From Zygaena filipendulae (lineage: Eukaryota; Arthropoda; Insecta; Lepidoptera; Zygaenidae), in NCBI GenBank assembly GCA_907165275.2, contig OU015649.1:14724001-14788000 (forward strand): a DNA stretch of 64,000 nucleotides. Reading direction: 5' to 3'. Both the position numbers and the translations under genes were made by a program. Shown in pieces: positions 12,901 to 23,200 of this stretch. Numbering within the stretch: position 1 is the stretch's first letter; every line of letters starts with the position of its first letter. The notes beneath the pieces were generated by a model, which did no database searches, was not told the origin of the DNA, and saw only the letters and a list, made by a program, of their open reading frames with translations.

Positions 12901-14805
12901 ATCCGTCCGAACATATATTTCTGCGCGCACGGGCACGACTCTAAATACGTGACGCAAAATGAGGACTTCACGAACCGAGTGTTGCACCGTTTGCAATCCG
13001 GCGACGCCGCGTTGCGCGTGAACTTCTCCAACGCGTCGCTGCACGAGGTGCATGTGCCGACGTGCTCGTACAGAATGGGCACTGATCAAATGGGATACGG
13101 TGCTGCTGTTTTAGGTGAGAGCTTTATTTTTATGTATTTTTTATACATTTGCTATTATGCCGCTAGGAAAGATCACTAATTTTATTACGGTTATTGTATT
13201 TATCACATTCATTACATTACATCTATACAACTATAGTCCGATAGTCTAGTCAACTCTAGTCCGATGAAAATAATTAATAGGCTATTTGACTAACTTTTTT
13301 GAGTCCCTCTTGGAGATTAATAAAAAATATTGGACACGTATTTTAATCAAAAACTAACAGCGTTACATTGCATACAGCGAGTTGAAATTTCGGGTGACGT
13401 CAATAACTAGTGCAGTTTGTATGGCGGCTTGTAGCGGTAAGTGACGTCACGAGCCCCCACCCTAAACTTTAATACGCTTTATCTCTGTGTATTTTCATTT
13501 ATTTGAAAAATAAAAAAATACGTGTCTAATGATTTTTTAATTTCTAAAAGACGGACTGATGAAAATTTTGATTTTTAAAAGTTGTCAACATGCCTATTGT
13601 AATAAGTACCTAACGACTTGGTCCATGGAATGTTATGTTATGAATAATAATAATTGGAATACAAATAAAATTTAAGTGTCAGTTTAAATTAACAGCTTTT
13701 TCACTAAATGCATATGAAAGTAATATACTACGACTTACAGTATACGCAAAATCTATTTTTAATTTTTTGTCGGTCTGTCTGTCTGTTTGTTCCGGCTAAT
13801 CTCTGAAACGGCTGGGCCGATTTTAACGGGACTTTTACTAGCAGATAGCTGGTTTTGTAAGGAGTTACTTAGACTAGGTACTTTTATTTTAGAAAAAAAT
13901 ATTATATATTATTTATTTTAGAATTGTTCCTGCGGGAATTCCGAAACTCATGCGGGTGAAACCGCGGGGCACAGCCAGTATCACTTACAGGGTTAGATAA
14001 TGTCAGTATAACAATAATCCGTAAGTCTGTACCAGCGCAAGTGTAAAAGAACTGTCATAATATGCGAGACAGACATGTTCTTCACAGCGGCGATGGGGGC
14101 TACCATTATAGAACGGGTATACACAATGGGTGTAATAGCAAGTTATCAAATATTTTTTTTAACGTGTACCACCGACTCAACTAACTCACTTTGTAATAAC
14201 CTTAAGACCGCCACAGAACAGAAAATAACAGATAGAAGGGACATCAACTTAGTTTAGTATGAAAACAGATGAAAATCAGTGTCGCCGGGTGATTTTCGCA
14301 CACAAAACTATTCATCATGCACTAAAACATTCATTGACGTAAAGAAATGTATTGAAATTCACAGTTTTGGGAATATTGTGGCAAATATACTTGGGATGGC
14401 AGCAAAAGAAGTTTTGGATAAGTTAGAGCATTGGTTCTAACTTCCTTTGCAACCGTAGCGCGCCTGCCCCGCCTACATGTCCTATCTACATAGTTAATTT
14501 TTTGCTCTGTGATGACCGCTGTATGAATAACCGTTTATGGCCGGCTCTTTTACATTTTCTATAATTTTGTGTCTTTTTTTAAATGTCTATATTTAATTGT
14601 TTCAGAAAATTACGACAGTGTGATGAGGTACACGGTATTCTGGTCACCAAAGAGGTTTCCCTATTTAGTTTTCTATCTGGTTGTTTTAATAATTTTAATT
14701 ATATACTGTCTTATTATTTGTGCAAAGATTTTCTTGATGCGGAAGCTGGTATCTGTTTCAAGGCATACGTGCGCTAGCAAATTACCACTTTTGGAGGGCG
14801 CCTAG
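6983..14805 (+). CDS. MPPE1: Metallophosphoesterase 1 / PGAP5, GPI-anchor ethanolamine-phosphate remodelling
   Basis: Six exons join in frame to 361 aa (human about 396): 6983-7017, 8166-8381, 10267-10429, 11836-12081, 12889-13114, 14606-14805. There is a membrane segment near residues 16-40 and a C-terminal one near 314-335, bracketing a lumenal metallophosphoesterase domain. Motifs in order are FVADPQIQGE (about 59-68), YLGDLTDEG (104-112), PGDNDIGGE (143-151), VSHYP (206-210) and CAHGHDS (232-238). In mammals PGAP5 removes ethanolamine phosphate from the second mannose of GPI anchors at ER exit; that role is inferred here. The first exon is short (11 codons) and was chosen because its donor phase fits exon 2 exactly. 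The motifs GDND and DPQ deviate from the human GNHD and DTH. Confidence 0.88.
7497..7614. repeat. GC-rich hairpin element
   Basis: gccgcgaaacacccgcgaac at about 7531-7550 is inverted at 7570-7589. The outer ends cattcgc and gcgaatg are also inverted. It lies in PGAP5 intron 1 and looks like a short foldback transposon. Confidence 0.5.
8560..8837 (-). repeat. Two adjacent reversed family S copies
   Basis: The first ends near 8725 (cccgcgggaactctg then acagctaatc). The second, partial, ends at 8837 (cgcggatgaaatcgtgg then gacagctagt). Confidence 0.55.
9466..9540 (-). repeat. LINE 3' tail fragment (antisense)
   Basis: The sequence aaaaggcggacttaatgcct with an upstream caagaactttattgca stretch is an inverted match to 54966-55020. 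It resembles the 3' end of a lepidopteran non-LTR element. This is pattern recognition only. Confidence 0.4.
10501..11175. repeat. Intron block with repeated 'agtgtggacg' motifs and a short palindrome
   Basis: ttcggtaaattgtcacaag (10510-10528) is inverted at 10542-10560. The decamer agtgtggacg occurs near 10528, 10601, 10751 and 11161, and its complement cgtccacact near 10861. The block is GC-richer than its surroundings and lies in PGAP5 intron 3. Confidence 0.45.
11355..11575. mobile_element. MITE family D, copy 2 (internally deleted)
   Basis: The right arm with acgtgtccaatattttttat and the inverted 'cggacta' end is kept. The left arm is short and diverged. Confidence 0.5.
12473..12795. 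mobile_element. MITE family D, copy 3
   Basis: Inverted arms: attagtccgtcagttagaaa on the left and a cacgacggacttaa end on the right, with the tgacgtcacg core. In PGAP5 intron 4, about 90 bp before exon 5. Confidence 0.6.
13275..13605. mobile_element. MITE family D, copy 4
   Basis: The arms attattggacacgtatttt-like and gacggactgatgaaaa are inverted, with tgacgtcacgagcccccacc in the core. Confidence 0.6.
13662..13980 (-). repeat. ~300-bp repeat ending in a family S-like head, copy 2
   Basis: Second copy of the repeat at 4155-4452. It contains an extra short AT-rich stretch near 13895. Confidence 0.6.
14212..14512. mobile_element. MITE family T, copy 1 (~300 bp, imperfect terminal inverted repeats)
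   Basis: The ends cacagaacagaaaataac and a right end whose complement starts cacagagcaaaaaattaac form imperfect inverted repeats. The body is shared with 26495-26833 (for example gtcgccgggtgattttcgca). No ORF. In PGAP5 intron 5. Confidence 0.65.
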
Positions 14806-14824
14806 CGCAAATTTTTATAATAAC

Positions 14825-14830
14825 AATAAA
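14825..14830 (+). terminator. Polyadenylation signal for PGAP5
   Basis: AATAAA 20 bases after the PGAP5 stop codon. Confidence 0.5.
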
Positions 14831-17006
14831 TTTTTGGCACTCGGTTAAAATATATCCACAAAATTTGCTTATTCTATTGGTATAAATGTACGAATTGTCT
14901 AGTCGTCCACTAAACGGATTATTTATAAGTCGTCCACTGTCTAAAACTATATATTCACAAAAGGGGTTGTCAATATAGATTTTCAACTGTCAAAAGATTG
15001 TGAACCGTAACATGCCTACTGCTTACTATTCGGTAGATTGTATTATGATAATTAATTACCTTACTTACCTACCATAATGATAAATAATTATGGTAAGTTT
15101 TGTACTGCAGCTGAGCAAGTCGCGCGAGCCGATCGTGCCGCGGTATTACGATTCACGATCTTTTGACAATTTTTAATCTCGCGAGATAGATTATAATCTA
15201 ACGGTATTTAAAATTTTACAGTGACATAATATACAATTAATTTTTAAACAAAAATTGTATATCACCTAAAAAGGTTTTTCATTCGGCGTGCAAATCTCGT
15301 AACAAAAAAAGAACGTTAGAACCTACATTTTGCGTTAAGCAGACTAATTAGTCGTCCGTTTAGTGGACGCCTAGCCACAGCCACAAATGTAAGCAGGTAC
15401 AAATTGCTATTGTGATTTAATTCATTGTCAATTATAGTCACCTGTCACCCTTGTATTTGAACAAACACAATATGTCTCTAATGCGCTTATTACACTTTGC
15501 AATTTCAGAGCACCAATTTAGGGCTCTAAATCGGATACACAGACCCTAAATTGGAACCAATTTAGGGACCAATTTAGAGTCGGTGAGTGAGAGAGAGAGC
15601 GAATGATCACACTACATTAAAATTTACCCTACAGCAGTTGATTTACAGTACTATTTAGTGTAGTGTGATTACTCGCTCTCTCTCTCTCACTCACCGACCC
15701 TAAATTGTATCCGATTTAGGGCCCTAGATTGGTGCCGTGAAATTGGGAAATGTAATAAGCGCTTTAGGATCAGTAGGTACAGTACTACAGATGAGGCGGA
15801 AAACTGATGCTGTACTACAAATTTTGATGGCACTGAGTAAAATACTATTGTTTTATCTTTAAGCACAAAATCCTATGCACATCAAATATCGGTTTACCGC
15901 GACGAGATGTTTGCGTTGAATTTTGCACCTAAAAGTTGAATAATAGGTAATCCTTTATTCTTAGCCATAAGCATGACCAAGGAAATGTAAAATTTGACTG
16001 ATTTTTTTAGAATTTTTTTGATTTTCTGATCTATAACTTATTGTGTAGGTGTTTAGTAGTTTACTAATTTAATTTAGATAAGTTAATACCTCCTGTAACA
16101 TTTGTTGTGCAGCGCCGACAATCAGTTACTACTAAAACCCAATGAAGAAAGAGGAATCATGGAAACGGCTCTCGATACAAGTACAAACCATGATTCTGAG
16201 CCAAAAAAGTTAAATACCGACCAAGTGCGAGTCGAACTCACGCACTGAGGTGCGCTTGTAGGTACATTTATGTAATGTTGTAACTACAAAGAAGATAGGC
16301 AGGGTTTGGGCCAAATGGTGCTCAGGAGTGGAACCAGTTGGAACTCGACAGTCTTCTTTTGAATTTGATGCAACGATAATACTATGTACTTCAAAATAAC
16401 GTGATTATATATTTTAATGTTGGGCCTTCAATGAAAATATAATAAAATCACTGCGTTATTGGGAATTTTTTAATGCAAATTGGGATTGTTATTTTCTTTG
16501 TTAACCTACTGCTACAAACAGAAACATGAATAAAAGATATTGGGGGTATATTTGTGGAAGAAGTTATGTATTTTATTTTATTTACAGTTAAAATGTTTTT
16601 TTATTTATTTTATTATCTAGTTAAAATTCTAAATTTTTGAAATCCTATCAAGTAGGTATTTCTTATTAATTGATTACAAATAGTTAGGTACACTAAAAAT
16701 ATATTAACTCTATTTACTAATAAATTGAAATGATTGCAGATATTTATGAAATTAAAGCTTTTGTGAAATTATTTGCCTACATTAAAATTGTCGTTTTACA
16801 AATACCTACATGTATACTTAAATTTAAGCAGTTGTGTATGAAACTGCAGGTTTTTGTGAAATTATTTGCCTACAAATAATTACATTAAAATATGTGTATT
16901 TACAAATAAATTCAAATTATTGCATTCTACATACATAGTTATGAATTTGCAGCCTTTTGTGAAATTGTTAAAATAAATGACTCTATTTGGTCAAAAATAA
17001 AATCGT
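14831..17006. other. Intergenic between convergent PGAP5 and PIGW
   Basis: No gene seen. It contains inverted cgtccactaaacgg-type sequences at 14899-14915 and 15355-15371, which may bound an old element, plus the foldback at 15478-15767 and AT-rich 3' sequence of PIGW with repeated ttttgtgaaattatttgcct blocks near 16755-16875. Confidence 0.5.
15478..15767. mobile_element. Foldback MITE, 290 bp
   Basis: ctaatgcgcttattaca at the left is inverted as tgtaataagcgctttag at the right. The arms stay complementary for about 130 bases each, including caatttaggg motifs and gagagagagag/ctctctctctc blocks. Confidence 0.7.
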
Positions 17007-18404
17007 TCATATTTTTACCCCCTTTCTATGCAAATATACGACTAGAACAATAGTGGTGACCATGTAAGCATTAAGAATAAAAAATGTAGATTCTGAAGAT
17101 ACCAGTAAAGTCCTCATAGACATATTAACAAATCCAGTCAACAAATTTGCTGCTAAAAAGTAAATTAAACCATTGTTATTCACATACAACAATGTCTTTG
17201 GTACTTCAAAATACAATTTCTTAATTTGATTTTGGAATAATACCTCATGATAGTAAAATAATGTTGTCATCGTTAGAAAAATAGAGCTCACATACACACA
17301 GTAACCTGAGTTTGCTAATGTTCTAGATGTCGCTCTATAGTAATCTATGATATATGACATTAACCAAAGACAGATAGTTCCTAAAACAAGTTTTGTCATA
17401 ATTATATGCCTGTATACACATTTATTATTCAACTCAGTTTTTAAATATGCAGCAAATAAATACAGAGATGTGTAACCTAGACATGATGAAATACCTTCTC
17501 TATTCGCAGCTAACGCTGTGTTTCTTGGTACATTGCTGAACACCCAGCTTTGGACCCCATTATACAAAATTAACTCATGACATAGAAGTGTTGCCATACT
17601 TAATATTAATGTCTTATTGGAAAAGAAAAGCAGGAGGGTTGATGTTAGTTTACATACAGCTAGTGTGAAGAAAAAGTTCCAGTGCACTCCATATTCGGAG
17701 ACATGCTCTTGATAATCGAATTGCTTAATAGATATAAGTCTTGCAATCCCTAGCAACACTAGTATGGAAATAAATTTGGTGTTACCCTTGATGACAATAC
17801 TATAATTGTTTTTATGCACATCCTTATGTACAAGTCCACTCATTAAAACAAACAGTCCAACACCAGTGTCCATAAGACTATAACCATATCTCTCTGTCTT
17901 AGCCAAATGTCGTGGAAAGTCTTGAAAATCTACACCAAGAATACAGAAAACTGTTATAAGGTAAGTCAATCCCCGTAAACAGGTTATCAATTGTATTTTC
18001 TCAGTCTGGAACCGATTTGGCGCTTTAAACGTTTTGTAAAAATTAAATTTTTTGAAGTTGCGCACATGTTCATAACATAGAAGTACAAGTATGACAAAGT
18101 TTAAAGTATAAATGTAGTTGGATAGAATAGTATGAGCACATATTAAAGGCAATACAATGATAATATATTCGTAAACATATTGGAATGATCCAAGATTCCT
18201 GTTAGTGAGAGAACAATAAATAGCACATAAAACAGTGAAGCTTATAGAGAGAAATGTATGAAACATTGTAGTCCCATGGTTATTTTGCATAAACGACTCG
18301 TGATACCGCTTAAACTCCGAATCATTCATTGGAAGATCTTCCCTAAATAAAATGTCCATAGATATTTGGTGCGTTTGTTGTTCCAGTTTAAAAAAAATAT
18401 CCAA
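17007..18404 (-). CDS. PIGW: PIGW, GPI-anchor inositol acyltransferase
   Basis: A single exon of 465 aa (human about 504). PIGW acylates the inositol of glucosaminyl-phosphatidylinositol in the ER, an early step of GPI-anchor synthesis. The diagnostic stretch DFPRHLAKTERYGYSLMDTG (about 162-181) is followed by VGLFVLMSGLV. An N-terminal FMQNNHGTT (about 38-46) corresponds to the human FVSNLNGTT block. Many hydrophobic segments span the length, about a dozen, as expected for this polytopic family. The N-terminus has an extra leader before that block, and Met16 or Met26 are alternative starts. It has no introns, unlike its neighbours. It converges on PGAP5, another GPI-pathway gene, about 2.2 kb away. 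Confidence 0.93.
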   Translation of the reverse strand: MDIFFKLEQQTHQISMDILFREDLPMNDSEFKRYHESFMQNNHGTTMFHTFLSISFTVLCAIYCSLTNRNLGSFQYVYEYIIIVLPLICAHTILSNYIYTLNFVILVLLCYEHVRNFKKFNFYKTFKAPNRFQTEKIQLITCLRGLTYLITVFCILGVDFQDFPRHLAKTERYGYSLMDTGVGLFVLMSGLVHKDVHKNNYSIVIKGNTKFISILVLLGIARLISIKQFDYQEHVSEYGVHWNFFFTLAVCKLTSTLLLFFSNKTLILSMATLLCHELILYNGVQSWVFSNVPRNTALAANREGISSCLGYTSLYLFAAYLKTELNNKCVYRHIIMTKLVLGTICLWLMSYIIDYYRATSRTLANSGYCVYVSSIFLTMTTLFYYHEVLFQNQIKKLYFEVPKTLLYVNNNGLIYFLAANLLTGFVNMSMRTLLVSSESTFFILNAYMVTTIVLVVYLHRKGVKI

Positions 18405-20270
18405 GAATACAAATTTTTAAACGTAAGACATTTAGGTAGATTTATTCTGCCTATTATTGTTGAGAAAGGAAATCTTTTGAGCTATGTCCTCCAATGATAA
18501 TAATGATTATTTTTCTGAAATTTCTGAATATAAACAGTTTTTCTTTTTCACAATTTTCCAAATTGTATACATATCAGTTATCATTTGTCAGAGAATGTCA
18601 AGTGGTCAAGCGGCATTACTGTCATTCTTTCTTCTTTTTTATAGACATTCGCATATAATGCATTTAGCCAGTTTCAAGTAAAATTAATTAGAGAATAAAT
18701 GTATTTTCAATTAAAATGCTTCGTTGTACGCGTTGTACGGTTTGAAATTGCAAGCTACGGTATTATAGCTTACAAGAACTTTGTCGGAGCTCTTGGAGGA
18801 AACCGAAGAAATCAGCTCGAAATTTCATATTATCTTCTTGAGCACATAAAAAACCATCACTGTGAAAATTATTTTCCGATACAGTATCTTAAAACACAAC
18901 GAAATTCATTTTTAACCATTTTTTATCGACATGAAAATAAATGACTGAACCGACATCTTTGAATCCCGTCAAAAAATTCCCGTCGCCTCAATTTGCCAAG
19001 TTTCTTTTTTAATATTGATTGGGTTTTTTTCATAAACAGTCAAGAGCCTGAAACAAAATTAGTTATATGATTAGTACTTATTACTTCAATGGATATAGGT
19101 AATCAATTTCAACAGTAGGTACCTACCTACCTAAGACCTAAAATAACTCTGAAGCAACTAATGTATTGTGAATAAAATTGTGAACGAACTGTAGAATCAA
19201 AGATAATAGTAATATATTTTTACCATTAAAACCAACAATGATTTCTCCAAAGAGTATAAACCACTAGTACGTTTTGATTTCTCTGTGATCGAATGGGTAA
19301 AACCTCAGAAGAAAAGTTATTCTTCTGAGGGTAAAACTCAGAAGAATAGGTAAAACCTCAGAAGAATAACGAAGCAGGTAAAACCGAAAACGTCAAGTGA
19401 TGTTGCTGATGTGCCAACTTCAACGTTGAATTTAAAAATGAAAAAATAATCTAAAATTTATTGAATGTACCGAATGTAGAACCTCCGGTTACCGAAGTCC
19501 ATGTAGAGCTCAGGTAGAGCTTATGGCACAATTAATAAAGGCTTGTTTTCCAACATATTATGTCTATTTAATCTGAGTTTTCCAATGCTATGAGGTGAGG
19601 AATAAAGTAACTTTATTAATTATTTATTTATTAATATCAAGAAGCACCAGATACAACCGTTGTGTCTGGTGCTTATTGATATTGTCTATTTTATATGAAC
19701 GGGAAATAGTTGCCGCCGCCACCACGTTGTTGCAACTTTCGATAAAAATGTGACATACCTACTAGATAGAGCCGCTAGACGTCACCTAAGATAAACTTTT
19801 CTAAACACCTTACTTTCTATAAAAGGTCAATTTATCAGCAAAGGATGTTATGATTCCGTGACAGGGCGGGAAAAAAAAAGTTACGAAGGATTACTTCTTA
19901 CTAGCTGTTACCCGCGGTTCCACCTGCGTTAGATTCGGAGATCCCGTGGGTATTCCGAGATAAAGTACCTACTTATTACTTTTTATTTTTTCCGTACCTA
20001 CCCCTGACATCGTGTATGCAAAATTTTGTGGTGATCGCTTGAACCGTTAAGCCGTGAAAGCGTAACAAACAAACTCACTTTCGCGTATTAGTGAGGATTT
20101 CTTACTTTAAAAATAAATGTGAAGTAGGTAGGTACCTTAGTACCTAAACTTATGTGCATGGCTACCCCTCAACACGAGTAGGTAGCTCTTTGTTCTGGAG
20201 AAGTAGGTAGCTAATCTACTTTTTCCCCCTTCATAATAATGCAAAAGGAGCGATAGGTAGTGTTTGAAAA
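18405..20270. other. Intergenic between PIGW (-) and gene A (+)
   Basis: Head-to-head spacer of about 1.9 kb. It holds short hairpins at about 19296-19325 (cctcagaagaa) and 19637-19682 (agcaccagatacaa inverted), and a family S copy at 19900-20098. Two short open frames on the plus strand (18484-18681, 18699-18944) lack any recognisable feature. Confidence 0.5.
19900..20098 (+). repeat. Family S repeat, near full length
   Basis: Head tactagctgttacccgcgg through tail gcgtaacaaacaaactcact. It lies about 170 bp upstream of the gene A start codon. Confidence 0.65.
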
Positions 20271-23200
20271 ATGGATGCTGCGAAATGCGCTTACCAATGC
20301 GAAAGAGAATGGTTCAAAAAGCAATACGAGCGCGAGATTGGCGCGCCGCCGAAGCTGCAGAGTGATAATATGCAGGAGACCATGAGAAGCATAGAAAAGA
20401 AACCTGTGAACAGCAAAATCTACATAAGAGATCTGCACTCATGCCAGGTGACTACCTACCATAATTATGACTTGTAAATATTATAAGAGAATTAATTTAA
20501 CCCACACCCATGTTTATTTGGGAGTTTCCTCGAGAACTCCATGAAATCCATTCTTAGCTGACATAATATCTTCTACCCTCCCATATTTCACTTTCCGAGG
20601 TACATAAAATATATAATTAATCATCTATTTGATAATTTCTTTTTGCATAGGACATACTTTATAAATTACTAGCTGTTCCCCGCGGTTTCACCCGCGTTAA
20701 TTTTCGAGATCCCGCGGGAATTCCGAGATAAAAGTACCTTATATCCTTTTCTATACCCTGACAATGTAAAATTTAAGAAGGTAATATAGGGAACGTGCAC
20801 AACGACGGTGCTGCCAACTGGCGTCGCCAATCCGAATCTATTGATAGTTGCCATTCACATTTATGACAAGTAAACAGGATTAATTTTACTAGTGAAAATT
20901 ATTATTCTAGCTAATCACAATTCATTGTTGTATTTCTGGATGTATCAACTATCAATACATCGACAAAAAAAAACAAAAAATAAAACGGCACAACCGATCA
21001 TCGTGAAATTTTGCATACAAGTTTTCAGGGGGTTTATTTTCCATTAGCTGTTTGAAGTTCCGGACTGTCCGGAGTTCAGATATTCCGAAAAGCTAGTAGT
21101 AAATAAACCTCCTGAACACTTGTATGCAAAATTTCACGATGATCGGTTGTGCCGTTCAGGCGTAAAAGCGTAACAAACAAGTAAACAAACAAAAACTCAC
21201 TTTCGCATTTATAATATTAGTAAGGATTATTTTCTTATCGTAAACATTGGATATTTTAGTTTGTGCGACAATTTTACCATTTTTCACAGCCTCATGTTCT
21301 TCTTTAGATCATCCTCCTCATCCTCATCTCTTCAACCTCCAATAGGTACATGGCCGGCCTCAAAAGCTTAAAAACCTTTTGACATATTTTGGCCACGCTG
21401 ACGATCATTAATTATTATATTATTGATGATGACTAGTGTGCACCCGTGATAATTTCGGAGTTCCCGCATGAATCCCGGGATAAAAAGTACCCTATGTGCT
21501 TCTCTGTACCCCTGACAACGTGCACGTCAAATTTCATCCAAACCCGTTCAGCCGTTTTTGCGTGATTGAGTAAACGTATACGAGGATAAGAGCTCGAAAG
21601 CGCATTTTCATCCGACTTGCTTCAAATTTATCGTCACTGCTCAGCTCCTATGTGTCTTAGCGTTATATATTTATTATTATAAATGATATTATAATTATTA
21701 TATAGCCTATAACCTGTCCAGGAGTATGGACTACAATCGTACCAAGTTTGCTTAAAATCCCTTCACTAGTGCGTGACCCATGCGTGCACATACAGACAGA
21801 TAGACAGACAGACAGACAAAAAATTTACTGATTGCTTTTTTGGCATCAGTATCGATCACCATTCATCCTCCAATATTAATTTTGAATATATTATATTCAA
21901 TGTACAGAATTGACCTCTACAGTTTTATTATAAGTATATACCTAGATATAGATAGACCGGAAGCCATATTTTATAACTTTTATCATACCTATTCAAAAAT
22001 ATAATATACCTAATTGAGGAGATAGTTTTATTTACATAATTATGAAAACAAAACTATCTCTTCAATTATTATCTTCCTTCCGAAAGCACGATGACAACTT
22101 TAATAAGTTTCCTCTACTGTCCGCATAGTGTCTCTTTTGTCGATTTAGTGCTGCCACCTATAGTTCGTGCACGTTCCCTATACAGTTTCACCCGCACCCG
22201 CGGTAAATTCGGAGTTCCCTTGGAAATTCCGAGATAAAAGTATAGCCATTAGTAAGTAATGTATTAAAGACTCACCATTGTTTACGAGGTGGTATTCTTT
22301 CTGAAATTTTTTGTAAATACTTTTAATTACTGTTTTCTCATAAATAAAGCAGTAAAGTCATCTAGATTTATTAATTATTAGCTGTTCCCCGCGGTTTCAC
22401 CCGCGTTAATTTGGAAGTTCCCACGGGATTTCCGGGACAAAGTACCCTATGTCCTTCTCTGTACCCCTAACAACATGTATGCAAAATTTCGTGGTGATCG
22501 GTTGAGCCGTTAAGCCGTGTAAGCGTAACAAACAAACAAACTCACTTTCGCATTTATAATATTAGTTACGATTCATTCGTAATTAATAGAATGACCTGCC
22601 GCCCGTGCTTCCAATGAAGTGGAAATCTGAATTGACGACCAAATGCAGCTGTCCCATGATGAAGTGTACCTGTAGGGGGAACACTCTCATGAAAGCTATA
22701 GAAATGCCCTCAGGTATGTTTACCTTTTGATTAAGTAAAGTAAATAATATATACTTACAGAGTTTAAATATTGTAACATGTTATAATTATAACAAAGGGA
22801 GTAACCGCCGCACTCAGAGTTGACTTTAATGATTACTTAGTTAAGTATAGATTTTTGAAACAAAACTGCCGCAATCAAACAAGTTTAATAAATAAATTAA
22901 TGTTAATTGGCATTTAACTAATTAAGTTACATCTCATTAAATGCCAATTAACATTAATTTACTGAACGTCTCTGATTGCGGCAGTTTTGTTTTAAAAATC
23001 TATACTTAACTAAGTAATCATTAAAGTCGACTCTGAGTGCGGCCGTAAGACCCCGAGGTTTCACTCACGTGAATTTTGGATTTCCCGCAGGAACATGACT
23101 TTTACCTACTGGTATTAAGATGGAGGTTTTCCAATACTAATTATTATTTTGATAAATTGCTTCAAATTAAATCAAATCAAATATGCTTTATTGCCCCAGA

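Larger units (their letters stand above)
20784..22183. repeat. Inverted 15-bp ends enclosing 1.4 kb in gene A intron 1
   Basis: atagggaacgtgcac at 20786-20800 is inverted at 22167-22181, and both are followed inward by ggtgctgcc/ggcagcac. This may be one element with terminal inverted repeats or two separate insertions. No transposase ORF inside. Confidence 0.35.

Noticed and set aside
18484..18944. Two small plus-strand open frames upstream of PIGW
   Set aside because: No domain, no splice partners and no relation to gene A. One contains a hydrophobic run typical of AT-rich noncoding sequence.
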